Shown here piece after piece: positions 33,374 to 42,367 of a stretch of DNA of 64,000 nucleotides. Made by a program: the position numbers and the translations under genes. The DNA is from Streptomyces sp. NBC_01353. GTDB taxonomy: Bacteria > Actinomycetota > Actinomycetes > Streptomycetales > Streptomycetaceae. The notes below the pieces were generated by a model. The model was not told the origin of the DNA. It was given only the letters and a program-made list of their open reading frames with translations, and did not search any database. The DNA lies in assembly GCF_036237275.1 (NCBI RefSeq), contig NZ_CP108352.1:7006001-7070000 (forward strand), read 5' to 3'. Position 1 is the first letter of the stretch. Each line of letters opens with the position of its first letter.

Positions 33374-35953
33374 TCACCTCATGCGGCCGAGCCGCTCCCG
33401 GAGCCGGCGGGCGTCCCGCAGCCGCTGTTCGTATGTCGCGCCCACCGCGAGGAGCAGCAGTCCGGCCAGCGCCGGGGGCAGCCAGCGGGGGAGGGCGCCG
33501 ACGACCTGGACCACGTACGGGGCCAGCTCGTGCAGCCCGTCGAGGGCGAGCACCGAGCCGCCGAGCACGAGCAGCGCCTGCAGCCTGAACCGGGCGCCCA
33601 GCAGCGTCACCACGAGCGCGGCGAGGCCGAGGAGCAGCGGGCGCGGCCAGTCGGGGTCCGCCCAGGCGGCGAAGAGGCTCGGCACCAGCGTCGCCGCGAG
33701 GCCGGGGCCGTACGCCACCCAGGACGAGGCCTCGGGGTCGCGGCGCCGGCGCAGCACGCCGACCACGAGTGCGGGCACGGTGACCGGCAGCGTGTACGCC
33801 TCCGGGGTCTCCACGTCCCACACGGCGAGCCGCACCCAGGTCGCGACGAGGAACAGCGCCGCGGCCGTCCACGAGGCGAACGGGCGCCGCTCGGGGCGGA
33901 CGGCCGTCGCCGCCGCGACCACCCCGCACAGGGCGAGGACGAGCGCGAGAACGGCCGGCCGCGAGGCGGCCAGGGCGAGCGCGAGGACCGCCACGGCCGC
34001 ACCGCTGATCTCCAGGGGCAGGGCGACCGGATGGCGCCGCAGCCGGGCTCCCGCCGCGGCGGCGGCCGCCGGGACCACGAGCAGGGCGAGAGCAGTTTGG
34101 TGGTCCTGGAGCTCCGCGGCGGCCGCCCCGGCGCGCACGAGGCCCGCCGCCGTACCGACCGCGACACAGGCCGCCACGGCCCGCCGCGCGCCCTCGGCGA
34201 GGAACGCGACCGCGCCGAAGAGCCCGAGCAGGACGCCCAGCACGGTGAACGTCGCCGCTCGCGTGTCCAGGGCCGCCGCGACCGTACTCGCCGCCGTCGC
34301 GAGCCCGCAGCCGAGTGCACTCCATCCGAGAACCTCCCGCGGCGACGCCGGTACACCGACGACACCCGGGCCCGCCCCGGGTCCCCAACCGGCCCACTGG
34401 CCCTGCGGGGCGGGACCGGAGGCCTCGGCGGCGCCGGAAGCGGGAGCTGTGGCCTGCGGCGTCGGCCCGGCGTCTTCGCCGGCCTCGGCACCCGTGGCCG
34501 CGTCGCCGGTCTCGGCGCCGTCCGTCTCGCCCGTTCCGGCCGTGGCCACGGCCGGAACCGGGACTCCCCGTGCCGGCGTCCCCGGGCGGGACGCCAGGAA
34601 CAGGGCCGCCGCGGTCGTCAGGAGTTGGAGTCCGAGGGTGGGTGCGTAGGGGAGGTGCAGGGAGAGCGGGAGGGCCGTCAGGAACGACCACGTGAGGAGG
34701 AGCGCGCCGCAGCGGGTCCAGAGGCGCGGCACCGCCGACAGGGCCGCCGCCGCGACGAGCAGGACCAGCGGGGCCGTCGACGGGTACCAGGTCAGCACGT
34801 CGTCCGTGTGCGTGCCCGACCACACCGGGGTCGTCCGCGCCAGGGGAGCGAGCAGCGCCGCCGCCACCGGCGGCAGCGCCCAGGCCACGCCCAGCGCCAG
34901 CACGCCGGCCCCCGCGCCCGCCAGGCCCCGCTTCACGGCACGCGGCGCCGAGGACCGCAGGACCGCCGCCAGGGCGACCGCGCACAGCACGTACCCCGGC
35001 ACCTCCCAGTCGCCCGGCAGCACCACCCGCAGCACACCGCCCACCGCCGCGATCACCGCGAGCCCCGCGACCACGGACGCGGCCTCCGCGGCCTTGGCCA
35101 CCCTCGCCCAGCTACCGCTGGGAGGTGCCCCCATCGCCAGGGTCAGCGCCACCCCCGCGCAGGCCAGCAGCAGCGCACCCGCCGGAATCGCCGAGGACAG
35201 CGACAGGCTGCCGCCCGTCACCAGGGCCCAGCCGCCCAGCACCCCGGCGCCGATGCCCGCCGTCGTCCGTACCGCCGCCGGCTTCACCCACAGCACCACG
35301 GCCAGATCCATCACCGCCGTCACGAGCGCCGCCCAGCCCAGCGCGAGCGCGCTGCCGTCCGCCGCCAGCACGCCCAGCGGCAGCGGCAGTTGCGCCGTCA
35401 CCACCGCCACCGGCAGGGGTATCCGCAGCCGTCCCAGCGCCGAGCCGTACGCCGTCCAGGCGCCGGCGAGGACCGCCGAGGCCACCGCGGTGTATCCGAG
35501 AGGGTCGGTGCCGGGCAGTGCGACGCGATGCAGCGCGTACGCGTCGAGCACCATCAGCACCAGGCCGAGCGCCGCCACCGACTCCGCCGTGGAGCCGAGG
35601 CCCCGGCGCAGCAGGAGCACCGGCGCGGCCAGCGCGGCCGACGTCACCACGCCCAGGACGGCCGCACGGCCGCCGATCCCCATCGAACCCCAGCTCACCA
35701 GCGTGAAGGCGAGCGCCGCGATCGTCAGCAGCACCCCGCCCAGGGTGAGCAGTACGTTCTGCGCACTGCGCGGGGTCGAGTCCGCCACCGGCCCGGAGGC
35801 GGCCCGTGGCGGGGCCGGGAACGTCATGGGCGGCTGCAGTACCCGCAGCAGCCAGGCCCGGCGGGCCAGCAACTGGGACCGGCGAGCGTCGAGTTGTGCC
35901 AGCTCGCGGTCGACGAGCCGCAGCTCGTCCGCGGGTGGCAGGGCGTTGTCCAT
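33374..35953 (-). CDS. Large multi-spanning membrane protein, unknown function
   Basis: 859 residues from ATG 35953. A short N-terminal coiled-coil-like segment (ELRLVDRELAQLDARRSQLLARRAWLL, beginning near residue 10) precedes more than 15 hydrophobic helices rich in Ala, Leu, Val and Gly, with a Thr/Glu/Ala-rich hydrophilic loop near residues 465-520. CACACT on the minus strand (35965-35960) ends 6 nt before the ATG, so the mRNA is probably leaderless. No transporter signature is recognised. It is divergent from the SRPBCC gene with an unusually symmetric promoter region. The opposite strand also stays open for 1,028 codons but encodes an Arg/Gln-rich shadow. Confidence 0.85.
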   Translation of the reverse strand: MDNALPPADELRLVDRELAQLDARRSQLLARRAWLLRVLQPPMTFPAPPRAASGPVADSTPRSAQNVLLTLGGVLLTIAALAFTLVSWGSMGIGGRAAVLGVVTSAALAAPVLLLRRGLGSTAESVAALGLVLMVLDAYALHRVALPGTDPLGYTAVASAVLAGAWTAYGSALGRLRIPLPVAVVTAQLPLPLGVLAADGSALALGWAALVTAVMDLAVVLWVKPAAVRTTAGIGAGVLGGWALVTGGSLSLSSAIPAGALLLACAGVALTLAMGAPPSGSWARVAKAAEAASVVAGLAVIAAVGGVLRVVLPGDWEVPGYVLCAVALAAVLRSSAPRAVKRGLAGAGAGVLALGVAWALPPVAAALLAPLARTTPVWSGTHTDDVLTWYPSTAPLVLLVAAAALSAVPRLWTRCGALLLTWSFLTALPLSLHLPYAPTLGLQLLTTAAALFLASRPGTPARGVPVPAVATAGTGETDGAETGDAATGAEAGEDAGPTPQATAPASGAAEASGPAPQGQWAGWGPGAGPGVVGVPASPREVLGWSALGCGLATAASTVAAALDTRAATFTVLGVLLGLFGAVAFLAEGARRAVAACVAVGTAAGLVRAGAAAAELQDHQTALALLVVPAAAAAAGARLRRHPVALPLEISGAAVAVLALALAASRPAVLALVLALCGVVAAATAVRPERRPFASWTAAALFLVATWVRLAVWDVETPEAYTLPVTVPALVVGVLRRRRDPEASSWVAYGPGLAATLVPSLFAAWADPDWPRPLLLGLAALVVTLLGARFRLQALLVLGGSVLALDGLHELAPYVVQVVGALPRWLPPALAGLLLLAVGATYEQRLRDARRLRERLGRMR

Positions 35954-36036
35954 GTGCGGAGTGTGGCCCCGGACCCACGGAAGGGGTATGCGCGGGGGTA
36001 CTCATATCCCCGCCTGAGTACGTACACACTGGGGAC
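35954..36036. promoter_or_regulatory. Symmetric divergent leaderless promoters with overlapping inverted repeats
   Basis: Each strand has CACACT exactly 6 nt before its ATG (minus 35965-35960, plus 36025-36030). Between them lie two overlapping inverted repeats: GTACTCA (35998-36004)/TGAGTAC (36015-36021), and GCGGGG (35992-35997)/CCCCGC (36008-36013). A protein bound here could control both genes. Confidence 0.55.
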
Positions 36037-36531
36037 ATGGACTGGTGCCGCTACCGCTTCCGCAGCGTCTGGCAGTTGGCCGCCCCGCCCGACGCGGTCT
36101 ACGCCGTGCTCGAACGTGCCGAGGAGTACCCCCGGTGGTGGCCCCAGGTCCGCGAGGTCGTCCCCGTCGACGAGCTCACCGGCACGGCCCGCTTCCGCTC
36201 CCTGCTCCCGTACGACCTCGTGGTCACCGCGGAAGCCCGGCGCCGGGACCCCGTCGCCCGCGTCCTGGAGGTCTCGCTGCGCGGCGATCTGGAGGGCTGG
36301 GCACGCTGGACCCTGACCTCCCGCAGCACGGGAACCCGCGCGGTCTACGAGCAGGAGGTCGAGGTGACCAGCCCCCTCATGCGCCGCCTCGCGGTCCCCG
36401 GCCGGCCCGTCTTCCGTGCCAACCACGCCCTGATGATGCGCGCCGGTCGGCGCGGCCTGGCGGCCAGACTGGCGGGGCCCCGTGAGGGCGGCACGTCCCG
36501 GCCGACGACGGGGGACAGCGGGCCGGTTTGA
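36037..36531 (+). CDS. SRPBCC (START/polyketide-cyclase-like) protein
   Basis: 164 residues from ATG 36037, probably leaderless. The helix-grip fold signature is clear: YRFRSVWQLAAPPDAVYAVLERAEEYPRWWPQVREVVPV at the start (read from its ends), with the WWP motif typical of coenzyme Q-binding/cyclase-like members, then a beta-sheet region and the C-terminal helix FRANHALMMRAGRRGLAARL. Such proteins bind hydrophobic ligands; many are not enzymes. Its stop codon overlaps the -35 of the next tRNA promoter. Ligand unknown. Confidence 0.88.
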   Translation: MDWCRYRFRSVWQLAAPPDAVYAVLERAEEYPRWWPQVREVVPVDELTGTARFRSLLPYDLVVTAEARRRDPVARVLEVSLRGDLEGWARWTLTSRSTGTRAVYEQEVEVTSPLMRRLAVPGRPVFRANHALMMRAGRRGLAARLAGPREGGTSRPTTGDSGPV

Positions 36532-36557
36532 AGGAAGCCCGCGGAAACCTGTATGGT
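36528..36557 (+). promoter_or_regulatory. Promoter of second tRNA-Val(CAC)
   Basis: TTGAAG (36528-36533), 18-bp spacer, TATGGT (36552-36557). The -35 overlaps the stop codon of the SRPBCC gene. Confidence 0.7.
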
Positions 36558-36570
36558 TCAACCCGTTCCC

Positions 36571-36642
36571 GGGCGATTAGCTCAGCGGGAGAGCACTTCG
36601 TTCACACCGAAGGGGTCACTGGTTCGATCCCAGTATCGCCCA
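36571..36642 (+). tRNA. tRNA-Val (CAC), CCA not encoded
   Basis: Same acceptor and anticodon (CAC) as the copy at 33243 but with differences in the D loop, variable region and T loop (TTCGATC), and CCG instead of CCA after the discriminator. Confidence 0.96.
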
Positions 36643-36650
36643 CCGGGAGA

Positions 36651-36678
36651 GGCCGGTCCGTCGAAAGACGGACCGGCC
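36651..36678. terminator. Terminator with GAAA tetraloop
   Basis: GGCCGGTCCGTC (36651-36662) and GACGGACCGGCC (36667-36678) form a perfect 12-bp stem with loop GAAA, followed by TT. It serves tRNA-Val and the convergent exonuclease gene. Confidence 0.93.
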
Positions 36679-36710
36679 TTCCGCATTCCCGGCCTCACCG
36701 CAGCCGTCCC

Positions 36711-37439
36711 TCACGCCGCCGTCCGCATCTCCGGACGGAGCGGCCACGCCGGATCCACCGTCTCCGGCGTCCCGTTGCGCGTGAACCACGCCTGCAGCCC
36801 GCGCGCCTGCGCCGCGTGCCACACCGCCTGCAGGGTGTGCAGCTCCGCCGGCGACAGCCGCTCGAGCCGGGACGTGAAACGCCGCGCCACCGCCCGTACG
36901 ACATCCAGCGCCGCCGCCGCGTCGGCCGCCGCGTCGTGCGCGCCGTCCAGCTCCACGCCGTACTGCGCACACAGATCCGTCAGCGTCCGGCGGCCCTTGC
37001 GGTAGCGGTCCAGATGCTTGTCGAGCACCCGCGGATCCAGCACGCACAGCGACGCGTTCTCCAGATAGCGACCCAGCGAGGAGGCGCGATGGCGCCGCAG
37101 CTCGCGGTCCAGGATCGTCAGATCGAACGGCGCGTTCATCACCACCAACGGCCTGCCCGCCGCACACTGTTCGGCGAGCGCCCGCCCCAACTCCTCCATC
37201 ACGGGTGCGGGCCAGCGCCCGTGCCGCTGCAGATGTTCATCCGTCAGACCATGGACCTCCGTGGCCGCAGCGGGCACCGGAATCCCGGGATTGACCAGCC
37301 AGCGCGTCACCCGCGGACGCCCCCCGGCCGTGTCCTGGACGACGAGGGCGGCCGAGACGATCCGGTCCTCCTCGACGTCGACTCCTGTGGTTTCCGTGTC
37401 GAATGCGGCCAGGGGCCCGTCGTACCAGTGCGTCGTCAT
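36711..37439 (-). CDS. DEDDh 3'-5' exonuclease (DnaQ-like)
   Basis: 242 residues from ATG 37439 with GAGGAG upstream. Exonuclease motif I AAFDTETTG (Asp14, Glu16), motif II VVMNAPFDLTILDREL and motif III HDAAADAAAALDVV (His and Asp) are all present, so the metal-dependent catalytic set is intact. The C-terminal ~50 residues (LERLSPAELHTLQAVWHAAQARGLQAWF) form an extra helical domain. It removes nucleotides from 3' ends of DNA or RNA. It is stand-alone rather than a polymerase subunit, and divergent from the DUF4365 gene. Confidence 0.93.
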   Translation of the reverse strand: MTTHWYDGPLAAFDTETTGVDVEEDRIVSAALVVQDTAGGRPRVTRWLVNPGIPVPAAATEVHGLTDEHLQRHGRWPAPVMEELGRALAEQCAAGRPLVVMNAPFDLTILDRELRRHRASSLGRYLENASLCVLDPRVLDKHLDRYRKGRRTLTDLCAQYGVELDGAHDAAADAAAALDVVRAVARRFTSRLERLSPAELHTLQAVWHAAQARGLQAWFTRNGTPETVDPAWPLRPEMRTAA

Positions 37440-37559
37440 CCCCGAACTCCTCGCACCTATGCGGCAGATGGCGATCCCCCTGCCCGAATCGGTGATACCC
37501 GGGCTGTTTGCGCCGTACGCGGGCCGGTGACAACACAGATGACGGGGAAGGGAATTGAC

Positions 37560-38126
37560 ATGGCGCTCGCCCAGCCCGAATCGGGAGGGCTGCCGCCCCA
37601 GCGGGCAGCATCACTGCGCGGCTCACTCGCCACCACCGCCTGCATGGAGACGCTCCAGGTCGGATATCTCCACGCGGTCGCGGCCGCGGCGGGCTGCTCG
37701 CTGTCGCAGCCCTTTCCGGACAACGGAATCGACTGGCACGTGAGCCACAGCGCTCCCGGCCACACCGTCGACGACGAAGTGACCATCAAGGTGCAGCTCA
37801 AGTGCACCTACCAGCTGGCGCCGCGGCCGCCTGGGCCCGCGTTCTCCTTCACCCTCGACAACGACCACCTGGTGAAGCTGGCGCGGACCCCCGTTTCGGT
37901 GCACAAGATCCTGGTCGTGATGATCGTGCCGCGCTCCCAGGACGACTGGCTGCGGGCCGGCCACGACCGGCTCGACCTGCGGCACTGCTGCTACTGGATC
38001 AACCTGGCCGGCCACCCGGTCACGGGACGGCGCCGGACGACCGTGCGCATACCGACGGCACGGATCTTCGACGACCGGGCGCTCTGCGAGATCATGACCC
38101 GGGTCGGCGTGGGAGGGAGACCTTGA
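37560..38126 (+). CDS. DUF4365 protein, putative PD-(D/E)XK-type nuclease
   Basis: 188 residues from ATG 37560 with AAGGGA upstream. The N-terminal half reads as a PD-(D/E)XK core of the QxK subtype: Glu30 in a helix (METLQVGYLHAVAAAAGCSLS), Asp58 in NGIDWHV, and Gln79-x-Lys81 in IKVQLKCT. The rest (FTLDNDHLVKLARTPVSVHKILVVMIVP, CYWINLAGHP, RRTTVRIPTARIFD) is the DUF4365 fold. If active it is a DNA-cleaving or repair nuclease, but activity in this family is unproven. Its stop TGA shares a base with the next gene's ATG, so the two products are made together. Confidence 0.8.
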   Translation: MALAQPESGGLPPQRAASLRGSLATTACMETLQVGYLHAVAAAAGCSLSQPFPDNGIDWHVSHSAPGHTVDDEVTIKVQLKCTYQLAPRPPGPAFSFTLDNDHLVKLARTPVSVHKILVVMIVPRSQDDWLRAGHDRLDLRHCCYWINLAGHPVTGRRRTTVRIPTARIFDDRALCEIMTRVGVGGRP

Positions 38127-39400
38127 TGCACCGACCGATCGAGGAACCAGGAGGCGGGTCCGGATTCGGGCCCGCGCTGCCACCGTTCCGCCCTCATCCC
38201 ACGCCCGGCGACATCCCCGGCGGCCCCTGGGCCGAGACCGGGGGCGCGCCGGACCCCGGACGGGTCGACCCGCTCGTCCTCGGCGCGCTCCTCGCCCGCC
38301 ACGGCTGGCGGCGACGCGGCGGGGCCGCGGGCCGCTACAGCCGCTGGACCCCTCCGTCTTCGGGCGGTTCGACCGGCGCCACGAGCCTGCTCGTGCCCGA
38401 GAGCCGCGCCTTCCCCGACTGCGAGGACCTGCTCGGGGAGGCGCTCACCGCCCTCCAGCACAGCGCGGCGCCGTCCGCCCGAGAGGTCTTGGTGGGACTG
38501 ACCGTGCCCAGCGACGAGATCCGCTGGTGGCGCGACGTGCCGCCCGGACCCGCGGGCACCGTCCCGTGGACCGTCCAGGAACAGCTCAGGTCCGCCGCCC
38601 GCCAGCTCCTCCTCGCCGGCGCGCTCGCCGTCCGTGGCCGTGCGGGGTACTACGGCGCCAGGCACCGCCGCCAGGCCCAGGCGTCCTTGGAGGCCGTCGT
38701 CGTGGGGGCGGCGCCGGGCGGCCGGGGTCTGACCGCGTTCGTCCCCGTCGACCCCGGCCGGGCGATCGCCGTACGGCTCTACCACGCGCTCTACGCGGCG
38801 CGGGAGGCCACCGACTACCAGCGGGCGACCGGTGGCATGGAGGCCTTCGACGCGGCGGTGGAGGCCGGGGTGAGCCGCGAGCTGACCGAGGCCCTCGTGG
38901 CACTGGTGCGGGGCACCGAGGGCGCCCGGGTCGCGCTGGAGTGGGCCCCCGCGGCCGGGACCCCGGTGGGCTGCGCGGCGCGGCCCGAGCCCGTGGAGTT
39001 CTCGGCGGGCGATCTGCCCGCGCTGCGCGAGGCCGGCGCCCGCTATCTGACCGACGAGCCGTCCGTACCGGTGCGGATCACCGGGGCAGTCGTCCGGATG
39101 CGCCGTTCCGGCCCGCGCGGCGAGGGAACGGTACGCCTGCGGGTCCTGGGCGGCGCCGAGGTGCCGCACGTGCGGGTCACCCTGGACGAGGAGTCGTACC
39201 GCACGGCGGGCCACGCCCATCTCGTGGGGCTGCCGATCCGGGTCGTGGGACGGCTGGAGAGCCGGGGAGGGTTCCGGCGGCTGACCGATGCCTCGGGAGT
39301 CGTACCGGTGCAGGTCGACGAGGCGGAGCGGGACCGGCTGATGAAGTCCCTCCACGAGAACCTCGACTTCTTCGAGGAGGCCTGCGGGCCGGGCGAGTGA
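38126..39400 (+). CDS. Uncharacterised protein coupled to DUF4365
   Basis: 424 residues, ATG 38126 overlapping the previous stop by one base; GGGAGGGAGA provides the ribosome site. A Gly/Pro-rich N-terminus is followed by a helical mid-region ([37 protein letters not shown]). The C-terminal part ([29 protein letters not shown] ... [37 protein letters not shown], read from its ends) has the beta-strand rhythm of an OB-fold. I do not recognise the family. Coupling suggests it works with the putative nuclease, perhaps as a nucleic-acid-binding partner (inference). Confidence 0.75.
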   Translation: MHRPIEEPGGGSGFGPALPPFRPHPTPGDIPGGPWAETGGAPDPGRVDPLVLGALLARHGWRRRGGAAGRYSRWTPPSSGGSTGATSLLVPESRAFPDCEDLLGEALTALQHSAAPSAREVLVGLTVPSDEIRWWRDVPPGPAGTVPWTVQEQLRSAARQLLLAGALAVRGRAGYYGARHRRQAQASLEAVVVGAAPGGRGLTAFVPVDPGRAIAVRLYHALYAAREATDYQRATGGMEAFDAAVEAGVSRELTEALVALVRGTEGARVALEWAPAAGTPVGCAARPEPVEFSAGDLPALREAGARYLTDEPSVPVRITGAVVRMRRSGPRGEGTVRLRVLGGAEVPHVRVTLDEESYRTAGHAHLVGLPIRVVGRLESRGGFRRLTDASGVVPVQVDEAERDRLMKSLHENLDFFEEACGPGE

Positions 39401-39617
39401 CCCGTTGCGGGACCGGTGCCGCCGGGGCGCCGCGTTGGCAACGGTGGCCTCATGGGCCTGGCGAGTGAGCCGAAGGGCGCGCCGCTGTGAGCCCGGCTCT
39501 CAGCGGCCGGCGGAGCACCGAGCCCTTAGGATTACTGCGACGCGGCACCTCGTCTCTGCCGCGCACCGTCGACGCCGGCACTTCGTGTCTGCCTGCGCCC
39601 TTATGGAAAGAGCATCC

Positions 39618-41594
39618 GTGTCTGATGTCCGTGTGACCGTTCAGTCCGCCTCAGGAGCCGAGGATCGGGCGGTGAGCGCGGGCACCACCGCCGGCGCACT
39701 GTTCGCCGACGACCGGTCCGTGATCGCCGCCCGCGTCGGCGGTGAGCTGAAGGACCTCACCTACGTCGTCGCCGAGGGCGATGTCGTCGAACCCGTCGAG
39801 ATCTCGTCCCCGGACGGCCTCGACATCCTGCGCCACTCCACCGCGCACGTCATGGCCCAGGCCGTGCAGGAGCTCTTCCCCGAGGCCAAGCTGGGCATCG
39901 GCCCGCCGGTCCGTGACGGCTTCTACTACGACTTCGACGTCGAGAAGCCGTTCACCCCCGAGGATCTCAAGGCCATCGAGAAGAAGATGCAGGAGATCCA
40001 GAAGCGGGGGCAGCGCTTCTCCCGCCGTGTGGTGACCGACGAGGCCGCCCGCGAGGAGCTCGCGGACGAGCCGTACAAGCTGGAGCTCATCGGCATCAAG
40101 GGCTCCGCCTCGACCGACGACGGTGCCAACGTCGAGGTCGGCGGCGGCGAGCTCACCATCTACGACAACCTGGACGCCAAGACCGGCGACCTGTGCTGGA
40201 AGGACCTCTGCCGAGGCCCCCACCTGCCCACCACCCGGAACATCCCGGCGTTCAAGCTGATGCGCAACGCCGCCGCCTACTGGCGCGGCAGCGAGAAGAA
40301 CCCGATGCTCCAGCGCATCTACGGCACCGCCTGGCCCTCGAAGGACGAGCTGAAGGCCCACCTCGACTTCCTCGCCGAGGCCGAGAAGCGCGACCACCGC
40401 AAGCTCGGCAACGAGCTCGACCTCTTCTCCATCCCGGACGAGATCGGCTCCGGCCTCGCCGTCTTCCACCCCAAGGGCGGCATCATCCGCCGGGTCATGG
40501 AGGACTACTCGCGCAAGCGCCACGAGGAGGAGGGCTACGAGTTCGTCTACTCGCCGCACGCCACCAAGGGCAAGCTGTTCGAGAAGTCGGGCCACCTCGA
40601 CTGGTACGCCGAGGGCATGTACCCCCCCATGCAGCTCGACGAGGGCGTGGACTACTACCTCAAGCCCATGAACTGCCCGATGCACAACCTGATCTTCGAC
40701 GCGCGTGGGCGCTCCTACCGTGAGCTGCCGCTGCGCCTCTTCGAGTTCGGCACCGTGTACCGGTACGAGAAGTCCGGCGTCGTGCACGGCCTGACCCGGG
40801 CCCGCGGCTTCACCCAGGACGACGCGCACATCTACTGCACCAAGGAGCAGATGGCGGAGGAGCTCGACAAGACCCTCACCTTCGTCCTGAACCTGCTGCG
40901 CGACTACGGTCTGACCGACTTCTACCTGGAACTGTCCACCAAGGACCCGGAGAAGTTCGTCGGCTCGGACGAGATCTGGGAGGAGGCCACCGCGGTCCTC
41001 CAACAGGTCGCCGAGAAGCAGGGCCTCCCGCTCACCCCCGACCCGGGCGGCGCCGCCTTCTACGGCCCGAAGATCTCCGTGCAGGCGCGCGACGCCATCG
41101 GCCGCACCTGGCAGATGTCGACCGTGCAGCTCGACTTCAACCTGCCGGAGCGCTTCGACCTGGAGTACACCGGCCCCGACGGCACCAAGCAGCGCCCGGT
41201 CATGATCCACCGCGCGCTGTTCGGCTCCATCGAGCGCTTCTTCGCGGTGCTGCTCGAGCACTACGCGGGCGCCATGCCGCCGTGGCTGGCCCCGGTGCAG
41301 GCGACCGGCATCCCGATCGGCGACGCGCACATCCCGTACCTGCAGGAGTTCGCCGCCAAGGCGAAGAAGCAGGGGCTGCGGGTCGAGGTCGACGCCTCCT
41401 CGGACCGGATGCAGAAGAAGATCCGCAACGCGCAGAAGCAGAAGGTCCCGTTCATGATCATCGCGGGTGACGAGGACATGGCCAACGGCGCCGTCTCCTT
41501 CCGCTACCGCGACGGTTCGCAGGAGAACGGCATCCCCGTCGACGAGGCCATCGCCAAGATCGCCAAGATCGTCGAGGACCGCGTCCAGGTCTGA
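39618..41594 (+). CDS. thrS: Threonyl-tRNA synthetase
   Basis: 658 residues from GTG 39618; GGAAAGAG (39605-39612) lies 5 nt upstream, which favours GTG over ATG 39603. Domains in order: TGS (residues ~1-65), the second additional (editing-like) domain with [11 protein letters not shown], the class II catalytic core with zinc-site Cys in [10 protein letters not shown] and motif 2 [32 protein letters not shown] (read from its ends), motif 3 [16 protein letters not shown], and the anticodon-binding domain. It charges tRNA-Thr. A -10-like TAGGAT (near 39528) gives a ~85-nt leader containing CGCGGCA/TGCCGCG. No T-box is seen. Confidence 0.97.
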   Translation: MSDVRVTVQSASGAEDRAVSAGTTAGALFADDRSVIAARVGGELKDLTYVVAEGDVVEPVEISSPDGLDILRHSTAHVMAQAVQELFPEAKLGIGPPVRDGFYYDFDVEKPFTPEDLKAIEKKMQEIQKRGQRFSRRVVTDEAAREELADEPYKLELIGIKGSASTDDGANVEVGGGELTIYDNLDAKTGDLCWKDLCRGPHLPTTRNIPAFKLMRNAAAYWRGSEKNPMLQRIYGTAWPSKDELKAHLDFLAEAEKRDHRKLGNELDLFSIPDEIGSGLAVFHPKGGIIRRVMEDYSRKRHEEEGYEFVYSPHATKGKLFEKSGHLDWYAEGMYPPMQLDEGVDYYLKPMNCPMHNLIFDARGRSYRELPLRLFEFGTVYRYEKSGVVHGLTRARGFTQDDAHIYCTKEQMAEELDKTLTFVLNLLRDYGLTDFYLELSTKDPEKFVGSDEIWEEATAVLQQVAEKQGLPLTPDPGGAAFYGPKISVQARDAIGRTWQMSTVQLDFNLPERFDLEYTGPDGTKQRPVMIHRALFGSIERFFAVLLEHYAGAMPPWLAPVQATGIPIGDAHIPYLQEFAAKAKKQGLRVEVDASSDRMQKKIRNAQKQKVPFMIIAGDEDMANGAVSFRYRDGSQENGIPVDEAIAKIAKIVEDRVQV

Positions 41595-41611
41595 CGGTCC
41601 GCCACGCGAGC

Positions 41612-42289
41612 TCAGGAGGCCCCCGGGGAATCCCCCGGGGGCCTCTTCTCGTCCTCCCGCCTGAACGACTGGATCAGCCAGGACGAGAACGAACCCGTCA
41701 CCGCCCCGATCAGCGCGACACCGCACGCCATCATCCCCACCGCGATGATCCGGCCGACCGGGGTCACCGGGGTCACGTCCCCGTACCCCACCGTCGTCAG
41801 CGTCTCGGCGGCCCACCAGATCGAGTCCCCGAAGGTACGGATCGTGGCGCCAGGCGCCCCGCGCTCGTGCTGGTAGACCGCGAGCGCGCCGGCGAAGCCG
41901 AGCAGGGTGACCGTGATGCTGGAGTAGGCCATGACCCGGGCATAGAGGGTCAGGCGCGGCTTGTCGTGGCGGCGCTGGATCCGGTCGTAGATCTTCACCA
42001 TCTGCAGGGGCCGCAGCAGCGGCAGCACCACGACCAGCGTGCCCAGGAGGTGCGCGCGGACGAAGCGCAGCGGGCCGAGGCCGCTGAGCCGGAGCCGTAC
42101 CGCGTAGTCGAGGATGAAGACGCCCCAGGTCGCCAGGGTGATCGCCAGGCAGAGGTCCAGCCAGACCTGGTCCAGGTCCTGGGCCAGCACCCGTACCGTG
42201 TACCCGGCGAGGAAGAGCAGGGACGCCACCGCGAGCGGTGTCTCCATGCGCCGGTCCCAGCGCTCCTGCTTCCCCGGCGACTCGTTCAT
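41612..42289 (-). CDS. Voltage-gated-type potassium channel subunit
   Basis: 225 residues from ATG 42289. Two-part plan: a voltage-sensor-like N-terminal region of about four helices with a short basic S4-like segment (LLRPLQMVKIYDRIQRRHDK), then a pore region with helix S5, the selectivity filter TLTTVGYGDVTP (about residues 163-174) and S6 (IIAVGMMACGVALIGAVTGSF). TVGYGD is the K+ filter. A tetramer would pass K+ across the membrane. There is no RCK or cyclic-nucleotide domain. Its last codons lie inside the terminator hairpin shared with thrS. Confidence 0.92.
   Translation of the reverse strand: MNESPGKQERWDRRMETPLAVASLLFLAGYTVRVLAQDLDQVWLDLCLAITLATWGVFILDYAVRLRLSGLGPLRFVRAHLLGTLVVVLPLLRPLQMVKIYDRIQRRHDKPRLTLYARVMAYSSITVTLLGFAGALAVYQHERGAPGATIRTFGDSIWWAAETLTTVGYGDVTPVTPVGRIIAVGMMACGVALIGAVTGSFSSWLIQSFRREDEKRPPGDSPGAS
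41616..41645. terminator. Terminator of thrS, embedded in the channel gene's 3' end
   Basis: GAGGCCCCCGGGG (41616-41628) pairs perfectly with CCCCGGGGGCCTC (41633-41645). The hairpin lies 21 bp past thrS and within the final 11 codons of the convergent channel gene. Confidence 0.88.
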
Positions 42290-42367
42290 CGGATCAGCAT
42301 CTCCGAGGCCGGGTGATCAACGCCCCGGCGACACGTTCCGAACGGGCGAAGCAATATGCTGCACAGC

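Noticed and set aside
33230-36316. A 1,028-codon open frame on the plus strand
   Set aside because: It begins inside tRNA-Val, is dominated by Arg, Gln and Gly, and is the antisense of the well-formed 859-residue membrane protein; high GC keeps such frames open.
26475-36642. Integrated element at the tRNA genes
   Set aside because: No integrase, relaxase or att-like duplication outside the tandem tRNA copies themselves; composition is uniform.
39401-39617. T-box leader before thrS
   Set aside because: No T-box sequence or Stem I features; only one simple hairpin. Actinobacterial T-boxes are mainly on ileS.
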